A stretch of 64,000 nucleotides of DNA. Source: Ehretia macrophylla. Its lineage: Eukaryota > Streptophyta > Magnoliopsida > Boraginales > Ehretiaceae. The notes beneath the pieces are model-generated. The model was not told the DNA's origin and did no database searches. It saw only the letters and a program-made list of their open reading frames with translations. Position numbers and translations under genes: made by a program. Below are positions 39,040 through 50,252 of this stretch, piece after piece. The stretch lies in contig CM075783.1 of assembly GCA_037974665.1 (NCBI GenBank), positions 46,647,318 to 46,711,317 on the forward strand, given 5' to 3'. How positions within the stretch are numbered: the first letter of the stretch is position 1; every line of letters begins with the position of its first letter.

Positions 39040-39999
39040 AGACCAATTTTACCAGGTTTCGCGATAGCCCCAAAACCCCTTTTAAAAAGTCAGCTATTTC
39101 ATGCTTTTATTATGTTACGGGCAATTAAACCCTACAGAGGCTTTACACTACTCTCATTAGTACCTATAGCAACTATTTGGACCATTAGATCAAGCTAAAA
39201 GGTTCAATTTTACAAAATCCTAGATTTCCCGTCACTATTCATGCCATACAATCAGCGAGCAAATTCAACCGTTTAAACTATGAAACAATAGCATAAATGT
39301 GGTCTCTACTACTTGTTTACAACATATATTAACACATTTGAGCATAGCATAAGCATTGGATAGCAATTTCACAAAATCAAGAAAAGTATAACATTTTTAG
39401 AATGCAAAAATAAGCATGAAATCCCTCACCAAAGAGCATAGGAACTCGTAGGAGACTAGTAAACACCCTAAAGCACTTGCTCATAGCTTGCCTTGGCTTG
39501 AAATGGTGAATTGATAAGCCAAAAATTCTCCTCTTACACAAAGGGGGCTGTCGGGTTTGGGCACTCTTCACCCCTTGTTTTTTTTTTCTTTTTGCTATGT
39601 TATGAGTTACGTGTGAGGTGTTGAGTATATAAGTTTATATGTGTTATTTTAATTTGAGTGTGTTGGTCAAAATATGAGTTAAGCTAGCTAGAAACAAGTC
39701 CTAATGTGCAATGTAATGTTAGCTAATTAAAGCTCATAGTTTAGTTACATAAGACTATTCATTTGTTTGGCAAAAAATTTTCTAATTGGATGCTCCTATT
39801 GCTTTTAGCTCAAACACACATTTTTCTCTTTCCTAAAACAATTAATATGATTTAAGAAAAATGCTAATTCAAGGTAATTAAGCAGTTGAAAAATGAAATG
39901 AATAGTAGCTAAACAAAGCAACAAATAATGAACAGAAGGAATGTACAAATAGTGGATACAACAATAGACAATTGTACGGCTAAGATCTCGGGCGTCACA

Positions 40000-40317
40000 G
40001 TTTGGATGTTGTGTGGTTCTGTCTATTGATAATAGCCGATGTCATGTGATATGATAACTATTATAGAGACTTTTTGCACAAGTTTAAAAGAATCCGATCT
40101 CATCAAGAGTCTGAACTTAAAAATAGTTAATTCAAGAATTTATTTCTTGATAGAAAATGATATAACATAATAGGTTCCTAAAGATGCCTCTATAGTTGCC
40201 CACTGATCCTGTAAAGATAGTTAAAGTTGATCACCGTCTTGGAGAAGATGAGTATACAGATACGAATGTAAAATGCACTAGATCCTATAGCTGATAGCAT
40301 TAGTACAAGTAGGAGAT
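40000..40317 (+). mobile_element. Copia-1 internal tail and polypurine tract
   Basis: About 0.3 kb between C2 and the 3' LTR without a readable pol motif. It ends in the purine-rich AAGTAGGAGAT (40307-40317) directly before the LTR, the normal copia polypurine tract. Confidence 0.7.
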
Positions 40318-42688
40318 TGTTGGGGATATGCCTTAATACTATAGTTTGAGATGACCTTATTAGGGTTTAATAATAATATATTTATGTGTTTTATACACTA
40401 TGTCATTTGTAGGATATTCATATTCTCCGCTTCGATATGAATATGTCCCTAATGTTTATCCAAGAAGAGAAATGATCTAAAAGGGTTTTGGATATTTCGC
40501 ATTTTTTCTTCAATATGATAAGCATTAAGAATCGATTCATAGCCCTTCAGATTATTCAACCGGTACTAGAATAATCAAGTATGGGTTATCATATCTTATT
40601 ACCTTTGATTAACATAGTGATGTTAATGATAAAGGATGGCGTGTGAAGTGCCAGAACAACAAGATGATGTGGACTAATAAACATATAAGTGATCATCTCT
40701 GTACGGATCATTGAATGTGATAATAAATTGTAAACTGCATGCTATCAAGTTAATAGTTTACTATGTTGCTGGGAATTGTGCAAATTAATCCTCAGACTTA
40801 AGAAATTATGGCTGCCGATTATATAAGGGGCTAAATACTGCGTCTGGACAATGCCCATCTTCCATAAAGTGGGTTACGGCCTTTCGTGTTTTAGTTTTGT
40901 GGTATGAACTGATAGGTAATTGTCGAGATAGGATCAGTTAACCTTCGGCGTGAGGCGATGTCCTATGATATCTGAGATCGGTCGTTAAACGAGAAAGTCC
41001 TTGGTCAAGGCGAATATGAAGTGATGGAAATGAGTTTTCCATGGTAGTCATCTCTCATTTTACCGATTCAGATTTATACATAGTATCGGAGGTGGACTTA
41101 ACCATTTCATGGTCTTTTCCCAATTGGGGCATTCTTAACAGAAGGATCGGACTGTATGCTAATTCTTGACGACTAAATAGATTCATAAAAGACGTCGTCT
41201 TCATTATCGTTTACATTCTCATGATATGTTCGTTGCTAGTGCATCACTCATGAGCATGGGGGTATTTTGGTAAATGACGGAGACATTTTTTGAAATAGCT
41301 AAGGAGGTTTATCGGTCCCTCATCGGTACGCGATTGTGAATTTAGAAGGTCACACATTAAGTATCATGCATAAGTTCGCTGATAGCTTGTATTATGTGAT
41401 TGATGGCTTTAAGGTGTTAAGAGTCATCAATGATGGTATTTGGGCAAAAAGTGTAATTTCAAAAAGTTTTGAAATCAAATTGTAATTACCAAAACTTTTG
41501 AGGCCAAACTATAAATATTGAAAAGTTGTTTCAATATATTTATTCTAATAGAGATTAGAATGGGCATATATATATATATATAAAGGTGTTTATATATGTA
41601 TATGTGTAATGATAATGTAATTTGTGAAATGCCACGTCATCACCCTAGTCATCAAATGAAAAAGGCAAATTAATGATTGGGCATTGACATATGGCATGTG
41701 AGATGTAGTATTGTCCATGGCATCAATCCAAGTCATTTGAATTTGAATTGGATGGATGAGATTGACTTTTGAAAAAACACAAAAGAGTCTCATCAATTGT
41801 TTTTAATGATAGAACCTTTTTGCCAAGTGTCATGAGAGAGAAAAAGGTGTCCCTTGGATTGTAATGATTACAATCCAAGGCCATGCATGGCTTGGTTGAT
41901 TCAAGCAAGAAAGAGAATAATGGTTCTTTATGCATGCAAGACAATATAATATAATAGAGATTAAATAATATAAAAAAGATGACAGCATTCTCTCTCTTTC
42001 CACTAGCATTTTTTGGCCAAGTGTAGGAGGAGAAAGAAGACATTCATCTTGCCATCTAATTGCAATGATTGTGATCCTATGATATGCATGCATTATCAGG
42101 AAAAGTTAGCAATTGTGATTTGCTACACTTTTGATATAGTTTATATATTATTTGATTAAAAAGATGACAACTTCTCTCATACATACACACACAATTTTGG
42201 CCAAGGCAATAGAGGAGAGATAAAGTTCATCTTCTTCCTCTTGCTTGGTGATTTTCGGCCATTGCAACTTCATCAAGAAGGTTTTTTGATGAAACACCAC
42301 ATATACATAGCTTTATGCTTTGAAGATATACTAGCACATTTTTGTCTTCAAGTAGTAAGGTTGAGCTTTGGATGCTTGTGGACCAACTAGAACCTTCAAG
42401 TTGGAAGAACTCCATAGCTTCAACTTCAAGCTTCATCACCAACCAAGTCGTCTACAAAAGGTATACCTATGAACCTTGCTATTTCATTACGTATAGTTGA
42501 TATATAATGTTAGCTTGCTAGTTTATGGACATATATAAAAGAATGTATGTTGATCTTTGCTATAATTTTTTGAAATGTCCCTTGCCTAGTTTTGGCCATA
42601 GCTATGTATCCATGCATATCTTTTAGATCTTGAAACCAACATATGTATGTGTAGTGACATAATATAAGATGTTGGCTTGTACCCTTCA
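40318..42688 (+). repeat. Copia-1 3' LTR
   Basis: 2,371 bp from TGTTGGGGATATGCC to ACCCTTCA. Its last 0.6 kb matches the two 5' LTR pieces at 5290-5672 and 8151-8399. A short TA run is at 41567-41583. The five bases after it (AATCT) should be duplicated left of the window. It inserted in the integrase region of element D. Confidence 0.9.
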
Positions 42689-44157
42689 AATCTTTGTTGT
42701 TATGCAGGATTAGAGAAGCGCAGCAAACTAACCCTCAACTGTTGAAAATCTTAGAAAACTCTAAAAGGGAAGAGTCAGAATTTAAACTCCATGATGATGG
42801 CATTCTCAAATTCAAGGACAGAATCTGTGTTCCAAGTGAACCTACTTGAAGAAAGAAATACTTGCTTACGCACACAGTTCAAAATATAGTATCCACCAAG
42901 GTAGTACCAAAATGTACAAGGATTTGAAATAGAACTTCTGGTGGAATAACATGAAAAGAGAGATTGCTGATTATGTAGCCAGATGCCTGACATGTCAGAA
43001 AGTTAAAGCTGAGCATCAGAGACCTGCAGGGTTATTACAGCCTCTGTCTATTTCTAACTAGAAATGGGATCACGTTACTATGGATTTCGTGTCAAATTTG
43101 CCAAAATCTTCGAAGGGTAATGATTCAGTTTGGGTTGTTGTTGATAGACTGACCAAAACTTCTCACTTTATTGCCACAAAGAAAATTGATTTTCTTGACA
43201 AGCTAGCTGAGTTGTATGTTGAAAATATTGTTAGGCTTCACAGAACTCCAAAGAGTATTACGTCGGACAAAGATCCTAGATTCACATCTCAGTTCTGGTA
43301 GAGGATTCAGAAAGCTTTAGGCATGACGCTGAGCTTCAGTACATCTTATCACCCTCAAACTGATGGTCAATCTGAAAAGACTATACGAATACTCAAGGAT
43401 ATGTTGCGAGATTGTATTCTAAACTTTGGTAAGAGTTGGGAGAGATATTTGCCACTTGCTAAATTTGCCTATAACAATAGTTACCAAGCTACTATTAGTA
43501 TGGCACCGTATGAGCCACTTATGGGCGTAAATGCAGATCTTCTTTATATTGGGATGAGGTTGGAGAGATGAAAGCTATTGACCCTACTTTATTACCAGAG
43601 ATGAACAGAATGATTGATACTATGCAGCTTATCAAAAAGAGAATCCTTACAGCACAAATTCGGTAGATGAGTTACACAGATAGTCGCCACCGAGATCTGG
43701 AGTTTGTCATAGGTGATTGGGTATTTTTGAAAATCTCTCCTCGAAAAGGTTTGATTTGGCACGGTAAAGGAGGTAAACTTAGTCCAAGATATGTGGGACC
43801 ATTTGAAATAACTGAGAAAGTTGGTGCATTGGCCTACATATTAGCTTTGCCTCTGAGTTTGGGCCGAATTCATGATTTTTTCCATGTCTCAATGCTACGG
43901 AAATATCAGCCAGATCCTTCTCATGTTCTTGAGTCAGAGCCGCTAGAGATCAGTGAGACTTTGACTTATACAGAGATACTTCTCCGGGTTGTAGACTGGA
44001 AAGTGCAGGAGCTCAGAACTAAAAGCATCCCGATGGTTAAAATTTTGTGGGATCATCATGGGATAAAGGATGCTACATAGGAGAGAGAGGATCAAATGTG
44101 AGAAAGATACCCAGAGTTATTCGCCGAATCATGTCAGAATTGCGTGGATGCAATTAA
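42689..44157 (+). pseudogene. pol: Element D pol 3' part: integrase and chromodomain tail
   Basis: Relic of a gypsy integrase related to but distinct from A3. Across frameshifts one reads the zinc-binding CLTCQKV region, MDFVSNLP, the TSDKDPRFTS and TDGQSEKTIR catalytic blocks, then from 43667 GDWVFLKISPRKGL, VGPFEI and MVKILWDHHGIKDAT, a chromodomain-type tail. Stops include TAG codons in place of probable glutamines and tryptophans, and TGA near 44098. The upstream part must lie left of Copia-1, outside the window. It ends NCVDAINLRG at the polypurine tract. Confidence 0.9.
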
Positions 44158-44173
44158 TTTAAGGGGGAGAGGG
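44158..44173 (+). promoter_or_regulatory. Element D polypurine tract
   Basis: TTTAAGGGGGAGAGGG-type purine run directly before the LTR start TGTGATGCC; it is in frame with the pol C-terminus. Confidence 0.88.
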
Positions 44174-47100
44174 TGTGATGCCTGAGATCATTACCGTACG
44201 TTTTATTAACTGTTGCATTAATTATTTGTGCAATTGCTTGTTGCATTGTTAATTACTATTTATTGCATTTTTCAACTACTTATTTTCTTTGAATGAACAT
44301 TTTTTTTAAGTTACATTACTTATTTGAAGAATGAGAAAAATGTACATTTGAGCAAATTGCATTACAAGCATGCGTTTAGAAAATGTTTAGCGGGTTGAGT
44401 GAATAGTAAAATAGTGAAGTTGTTACATGAATTAACTAATTAGACTTTTAATTCCATTCTAAGCATAATTGATATAGTTTTGAGAAATTTTTTAAAAGAC
44501 CAAATTAGCACTACCCATTAAAACACCCTTTATACACTATATTACACTTATAACTTAGAAAAAAAAAGATAGCAAAAGCCCCAATAGTGCAGCCCAAACT
44601 CGACAGCAGCTAGGAAAGAAAAGGAGGAGATTTTGCTCACCAAATCTTGGTTTCAAGCCATTCCAAGCTAGGGTCAAGTGATTTTGAGGGTTTTCCAACT
44701 TCGTACTAGTTCCTACACGTATTTGGTGAGGGATTTTGCACTCTTTTTGTGAATACAATGTTTATTCTATATTATGTAATTTCTAGATTTGATGCTAATG
44801 GCTTGAGATATGGTTCAATCTTGCTTTATATGTCACCTACATGTTGTAGAGACTATGTTTATGCAATTGTTTAGTTTTTTAAATGGTTGAAATCGATTGT
44901 TTAATTGTAGGCCAATGAAAAGTGGTTTTTAAAAGGGTTTTAAGAAAATAATCCTTATAGCTTGATTCAATGCTTCATTTAGGTGCTTTAGATGTTAATG
45001 AAGATAGATTAATGACATTGTGAGGTTTAATTGCTCAGGACTTAGCTAAAACGTGAAATTGGTAACTTTTAGAAAGGGGTTTCGGGTGTAATGCAAATTC
45101 AGGTTGATTTGGGCATCACATTTGGTATTCTTAAGCTATGTAGGAGCTAGATATGCTTTTCTAACTCTCGGTTGAGTTCTGGTTAGGGTACGTGTAGTAC
45201 AAACTCACAAAGGGGCAATTGGGGCTTTTATGGTAATCGCAGGTAATTGGATAGTTTCGAGGGTTCTAGGGTTACCATAAGGAGTAATTAAAAGTATGTG
45301 ATAGCTCGCTTGTGAATCTAGATCTTTGCCTTTTGTTTTGGAATCAAAAAGCTTAAGTTACAAAGGGGGAAAAGTGAGAAATCGGTTGTTTTGCACATCT
45401 ATAGCCTTGTAAATGCTTATTATGTGTTTAAAGGTAGTTCTAAGTTAATTGTGAGCTTTTGGTGAAGTTTCATGACAAATATGTTAATGACCCCTTTATG
45501 TTCATTTGGGTAATTTCATGGTAACGCTTATATCTTGATTGCTTTCGAGGGGAATGTGACACCCGAGATTTAGCCATCCATTCAATTACTGTTGCATCCC
45601 TTGTTTGCGCATTTACTTCTGTGCTTTACTAACTGACTTCTGTGACTACTATTCACTCTATTTTTAAACTGCATTCTATTAGTGAATTAGCATTTTTATT
45701 AAATCATATTAATTGTTAAAGTAGTGGGAAAAATGTGCAATTGAGCTAGAGGCGATAGGAGAGCTCGTTTAGAAAATGATTTTTGTAGTTAAATGAATAG
45801 TGTTACGTAACTAACTTAGAGATTTAATTAGCTAGCCTACGTTTTACACTTTAGACTCACTTCTAAGCTATCTAAGCGCATTTTAGGAGTTCACTTAACC
45901 ACCCAAACATGACCCCACCTTACTTAGCCAACTTATAAGTCATTTAAGCTTATAAAATGCAAAAGAAAAAAAAATAAAATCTGAAAAAGAAGCAGAAAGG
46001 GCCGACAACAGCAAACAGTGGGAAAAAAATAAATTTTGCTCTTCAATCCTTCAATCCAAGCCTCTCCAAGCCTTGAGCAAGTGGATTAGGGTGTGTGCAA
46101 GGTTCCTAGGTGCTCCTACGCGCATTGGTGAGGGATTTCACGGCTTATTTTCGCATTTCTAAATAGTTGCCATTTTCTTGATTTGTTAAAAATGTGATCA
46201 AATGCTATTGTATTAACAATCTATGCTATTATACCATGTATATGAATGCTAGAGAACATATTTGAGCCCTCGTTTCGCTTTTTAAACGGTTAGAATCGTT
46301 AGTTTGATTTAGGAGGTGAATAGTGACATTTTCTAGGGTTTTGTGTAATTACTCAAATCAACTTGATTCAATGCTCTTAATAGAAGCCTTAGGTGCTAAT
46401 AAAGGTAGTTTAAAAGCCCCGCGTACGTGAATTGCTCTAAAATCGCATAAAACATAAAATAGCCGACTTTAACAAAAGGGTTTCGGGGTTAATGCAAATC
46501 CGGGTAGATTTGGGCTTCACTTCTAGTATTCTTAGGCTACCTAGGTGCTATAGAAGCTTAGATAACCCTTGTTTGAAGCCCGGATGTGGTACATGTAGTT
46601 TAAAGCTATAAGAGAGAATTTGGGACTTTCGGGGTAATTGCGGGCGTTTGAATGAGTTAGAGGGTTGGAAGGGTTCCTTGAGGGTTAGTTAGAAGGTTGG
46701 GAGAGTTTCCCTTGAAAATTGAATCATTAACTTAGGATTGGAAGAGAATTAGTGTGAAAAACAAAGGGGTTTAAGTGCAATTTCGGTTGACTCACGCTTC
46801 TAAACCCATGGCATGACTTCTTGGGTGTTTATATGTGGTTTCAAGTTGATTTGGAGCTTTTGGTATGATTCTATACTTGTCTTGTATATGTCCCTTTGTA
46901 AAACTACTTATTAGCTTATATAATTGTTTCTATTCTAACTGCCTCGAGGTCAACCTACTTTGTTGATCCTCCTATGTGTTAATGCTTATATTATTGCTAT
47001 TAACTTGCCATTGTAAAGTGCATTTCATAGTGGTTGCGCAACCATAGTGTCAGGGGCGGATGTGTTGAATATCGGCTAGGCGGCAGAGGGCTTGCCTGTG

Positions 47101-47427
47101 GATATTCAAACTCCGTGCCCTAGTCCCTCATTCGCCTTGTCCGGAGATTTTCAGGAGATGTTGGGTCGTAGGATTATCGGGGTACATCCGGAGTACACCC
47201 ACTGGAGTGTTTGGGGATTATACCGGCTTATCATTATCGTGATCGTGATCGTGGTTCGTGGATCGTGAATGAAGACCAGTGAAGATTGGTGTATAACGGT
47301 TATGTGAAATGTATCCTTTAAATGTGTGGTTATTTAAGTTATCATTGTTTCTTTAATTGTCTAAGTGTTAATGTTGTATAACTGTATTATCTGTTGCATT
47401 GCACGCCCCGGGACTATATCCCTCACT

Positions 47428-47445
47428 GGGCAACAGTGGTTGCTC
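47428..47445 (+). other. Family C LTR hairpin
   Basis: Stem GGGCAAC / GTTGCTC with a 4-base loop and one G-U pair, directly after CCTCACT. Equivalent stems are at 6266-6283, 23013-23030 and 48522-48539. Confidence 0.7.
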
Positions 47446-47869
47446 ATATCTCGAATATGTTTCAGGAGATGCTGAGGGTGATCCCCAGCTTGTTAAGGTA
47501 GTAGTAGAGGAGGAAGAGGTGCAGATAGAGCCTTTTCCCTAGTTGATGTGTGTTGTTCTGAGGTGGCCGTGCCTTCTTGTTTCTATTTGGTACTTGTGTA
47601 TCTATTTTGTGGCCTAAGGGCTTGTTTATGTTGGTTGTTGTAAGAAGTTGAAGGATAGTTGGTTATAGTGTAGAATTGGGAACCTATGTCTTGTAATAAC
47701 TTATGTTTATGCTTTTATTCACTTTGCATGCTTGGGAGTGAATAGCTTAATGTAGAAATGCTTTATCTTTTAAGTATGTTTTAATGTTAACCTAGAATGG
47801 TATGGCTATTGGCCTATATTGTAAACAAGTTACTGCATGCTTGTGTGGTTTTGGAGCTGTTGTTTGCTT

Positions 47870-47888
47870 CAAGGCTCGGATGGCCTTG
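47870..47888 (+). other. CAAGGC hairpin near LTR end
   Basis: Perfect stem CAAGGC / GCCTTG with loop TCGGATG, about 160 bases before the LTR end. The same element is in C1 (5869-5887), B3 (33101-33119) and F (54421-54439), with small changes in B1 and D. Confidence 0.7.
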
Positions 47889-49182
47889 AATCTTTAAATA
47901 TATAGCCATGAAAAGTTTGTTTATCTTGTAGTTACCTTATTTGAGAGTTTACAGGTTTTTAGAATGTCCACGGTACAGGGGAGACTCTGTTTGTGTGTCA
48001 GGTCTGGACTTAACCTTTAGCTTGGGGGTTGGGTTGGGGCGTGACAGGGAACCTATTTTGTTGTCCCTCCTATGTGTTATTGCTTTATAGTATTGTTATA
48101 GTGTCATTGGTTTAAGTGCATTGCATAGTGGTTGCGCAACCATAGTGTCAGGGACGGATGTATTGGATATCGGCTGGGCGATAGCGGGCTTGCCAGTGGA
48201 TATTCGATCTCCGTGCTCTAGTCCCTCACTCACCTGGTCCGAAGATTGTCAGGGAGTATTGGGTCGTAGGATTCTCGGGGTACATCCAGAGTATACCCAC
48301 TGGAGTGATTGAGGTTTATGCCGGCACATTGATCGAGGTTCGTGGATCGAGGTTCGTGGTTCGTGATTGAAGATCAAGTGAATTCTGGAATGTTGGGTTT
48401 AAAGTGAATCGTATGCTTTTAATGTGTGGTAACTTGTCATTTACATTGTTCTTTAGTTGTTTAAATGCTTTATTTGTTTTAACTGTTGCATTGCATGCCC
48501 CGGTAGACTATATATCTCATTGGGCAATTGTGGTTGCTCATACCTCGCTAACATATTTCAAGAGGTGCTGAGGTAGATCCGCAGCTTGTAGTTGTTGAGG
48601 GAGCGGAAGAGGAAGTGCATATTGAAGAGTTACCTTTATTGCTTGAGTTTGCTTAAGGTTGGCGTGTGCTTGTAGATATGTGAAGACTTTGTTTGCTTTA
48701 TGTTATGTTCTATTTTGTGCCTATGGGCTTGTATATGTTAGGTATGTTGAAGGATTGTAATAGCTAGAGTAATGCATGGCTTGTATGGTAGTGGACTGTA
48801 ATAACTTATAGCTCTGCTTCTAGTATTGTTGCATGCTTGGGTGTTAATGTAGCGGAGTTGGTTGGTTGATTAGCTTTAATCTATAAGAATGTTCATATGA
48901 AAATGTTAGAGTGGTAAGACAAGTAGATTAAAAAGAAATGGATTTTCAATGGTTTTAACCTGCATGCTTGTATGTTTTTTTTATGTCTTGTTTCGCTTAA
49001 GGCTTGGATGGCCTTGAAGCTGGGAAATAGTTAGAGTTAGAGTTGTTAAAGTTTTAGTCTTGTATTTGTGGTTTTATTTGATGTTTGTAGGCAACTAGAA
49101 TGTCCACGGTATAGAGGACACTCTGTCCGTTTCTCGGGTTCGGACTTAACCTTTTAGTGTGGGGTTGGGTCGGGGCGTGACA

Positions 49183-50252
49183 ATCTGAGCCTTGGACCTC
49201 AACAAAAGTCCACAAACAAGCATGCAGAATCAAATCCACTGAAATTCTTTGTTTTAAATCACCTTATTATACCACTCTAATATTTTCCGTTTAACTTTCT
49301 TATTCTAAGTCGTCAATCATCTTCCATTAAATACCACACAAGCATGCAAGTTAATCTTAGACAATAAAGTAAAACATTACAATTATTACATATCCTCCAC
49401 AACTATCTAATTATACATTTTTTTTAACTCATATTACAATCCTTCAGACAGCACAAATAGATACAACTTGTAATATCAATATACTTTACATCATAACACA
49501 AAAAAATACTCATCCACAGCTACAAGCAAGCAATGAAGCCTCCAAGCTTCCTCTAAGGACCTAATTCTTCTTTACCAGGAAAATGTTAGAAAGGAGGGAT
49601 AAGCATACAATACATGTATACTCAGTGAGGGAAGAAAACAGTTAACCAGGGTTTTCATAATTGTTTTCATGCAATACAATAGTTATCACGAGAAATAGTA
49701 ACTATACAAATAAAGAAGCAATTAAACAATAGAATGCTACACACTTTATAAAGGATACGATCAATAACCCTTATCACTCCATTCCTCGATTCACAAAACA
49801 CGAACCACAATCTTGATATGCCAACATCCCAAACACCAATGGCTACTCTGGATGTACCCAAACCTATGACCCAACACCCCCTAGCGATCTTTGGACTAGG
49901 CGAGTGAGGGTAGCAGACGAAGCTAAGGCAACCAACACTGATAAGCCCGATGCCGCCCTGCGAGGCCATCGTATCCCCCGCGACGATGAGGTTGTGCAAC
50001 CACCGAAATGATATGATATCACACGCAAGCAATTCACCAATATAATTACACAATACAATAGGTGCACAACTGATAACCACACAATGAGGACAACAAAAGA
50101 GGTTACCCTCACACATACAAAACAACTAAATAGCAATTCAATCAATATAACTTTAAAATATACCCCCACCCAACAAGTAACTCTAATACTTATTAGCCCC
50201 CATAATATCCATAACAATAGAAAGCAACAAATCAATTACGATGCCAAACAAG
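49183..50252 (-). repeat. LTR E fragment (C/D-like), interrupted on both sides
   Basis: Minus-orientation LTR sequence with the marks of families C and D: GTTGTGCAACC near-palindrome (49990-50001), CTAGGCGAGTGAGGG, and a hairpin at 49601-49623 after CCCTCACT. The left edge is inside the CAAGGC hairpin (AGCCTTGG at 49188), where element D ends. The right edge is the start of Copia-2. A 152-residue ORF here (49667-50125, minus) has no family features and is taken as chance. Confidence 0.72.

Larger units (their letters stand above)
22634..39999 (-). repeat. C2 LTR (family C), truncated and split in three
   Basis: Family C sequence in minus orientation in three pieces: 22634-23296, 25573-26213 and 39040-39999. 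B2 and A3 lie between the pieces. The right end reads GGCGTCACA (39999). The left end lacks about 0.3 kb compared with C1, including the CAAGGC hairpin. It keeps the R-region hairpin (23013-23030) and GGTTGCGCAACC (25684-25695). The left truncation prevents a target-duplication test. Confidence 0.85.
45555..48046 (+). repeat. C3 solo LTR (family C)
   Basis: 2,492 bp from TGTGACACCCGAG to GGGGCGTGACA with GGGAA on both sides (45550-45554, 48047-48051). It has the palindrome (47032-47043), the hairpin GGGCAAC/GTTGCTC (47428-47445) and the CAAGGC hairpin (47870-47888). A short GATCGTGATCGTG repeat lies near 47236. Confidence 0.93.
44174..49182 (+). repeat. Element D 3' LTR, split by C3
   Basis: LTR pieces 44174-45554 and 48052-49182, about 2.5 kb in total, from TGTGATGCCTGAG to GGGGCGTGACA. 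It is a relative of family C: it shares the palindrome GGTTGCGCAACC (48130-48141), the R-region hairpin (48522-48539) and the CAAGGC-type hairpin (48998-49016). Confidence 0.88.

Noticed and set aside
41567..41583. TA microsatellite in the Copia-1 3' LTR
   Set aside because: Short ordinary AT repeat; the matching part of the 5' LTR is outside the window so nothing can be inferred.
49667..50125. 152-residue minus-strand ORF
   Set aside because: It lies within LTR E in sequence shared with non-coding LTRs of families C and D, has no domain, and a cysteine-rich low-complexity look. Chance ORF.
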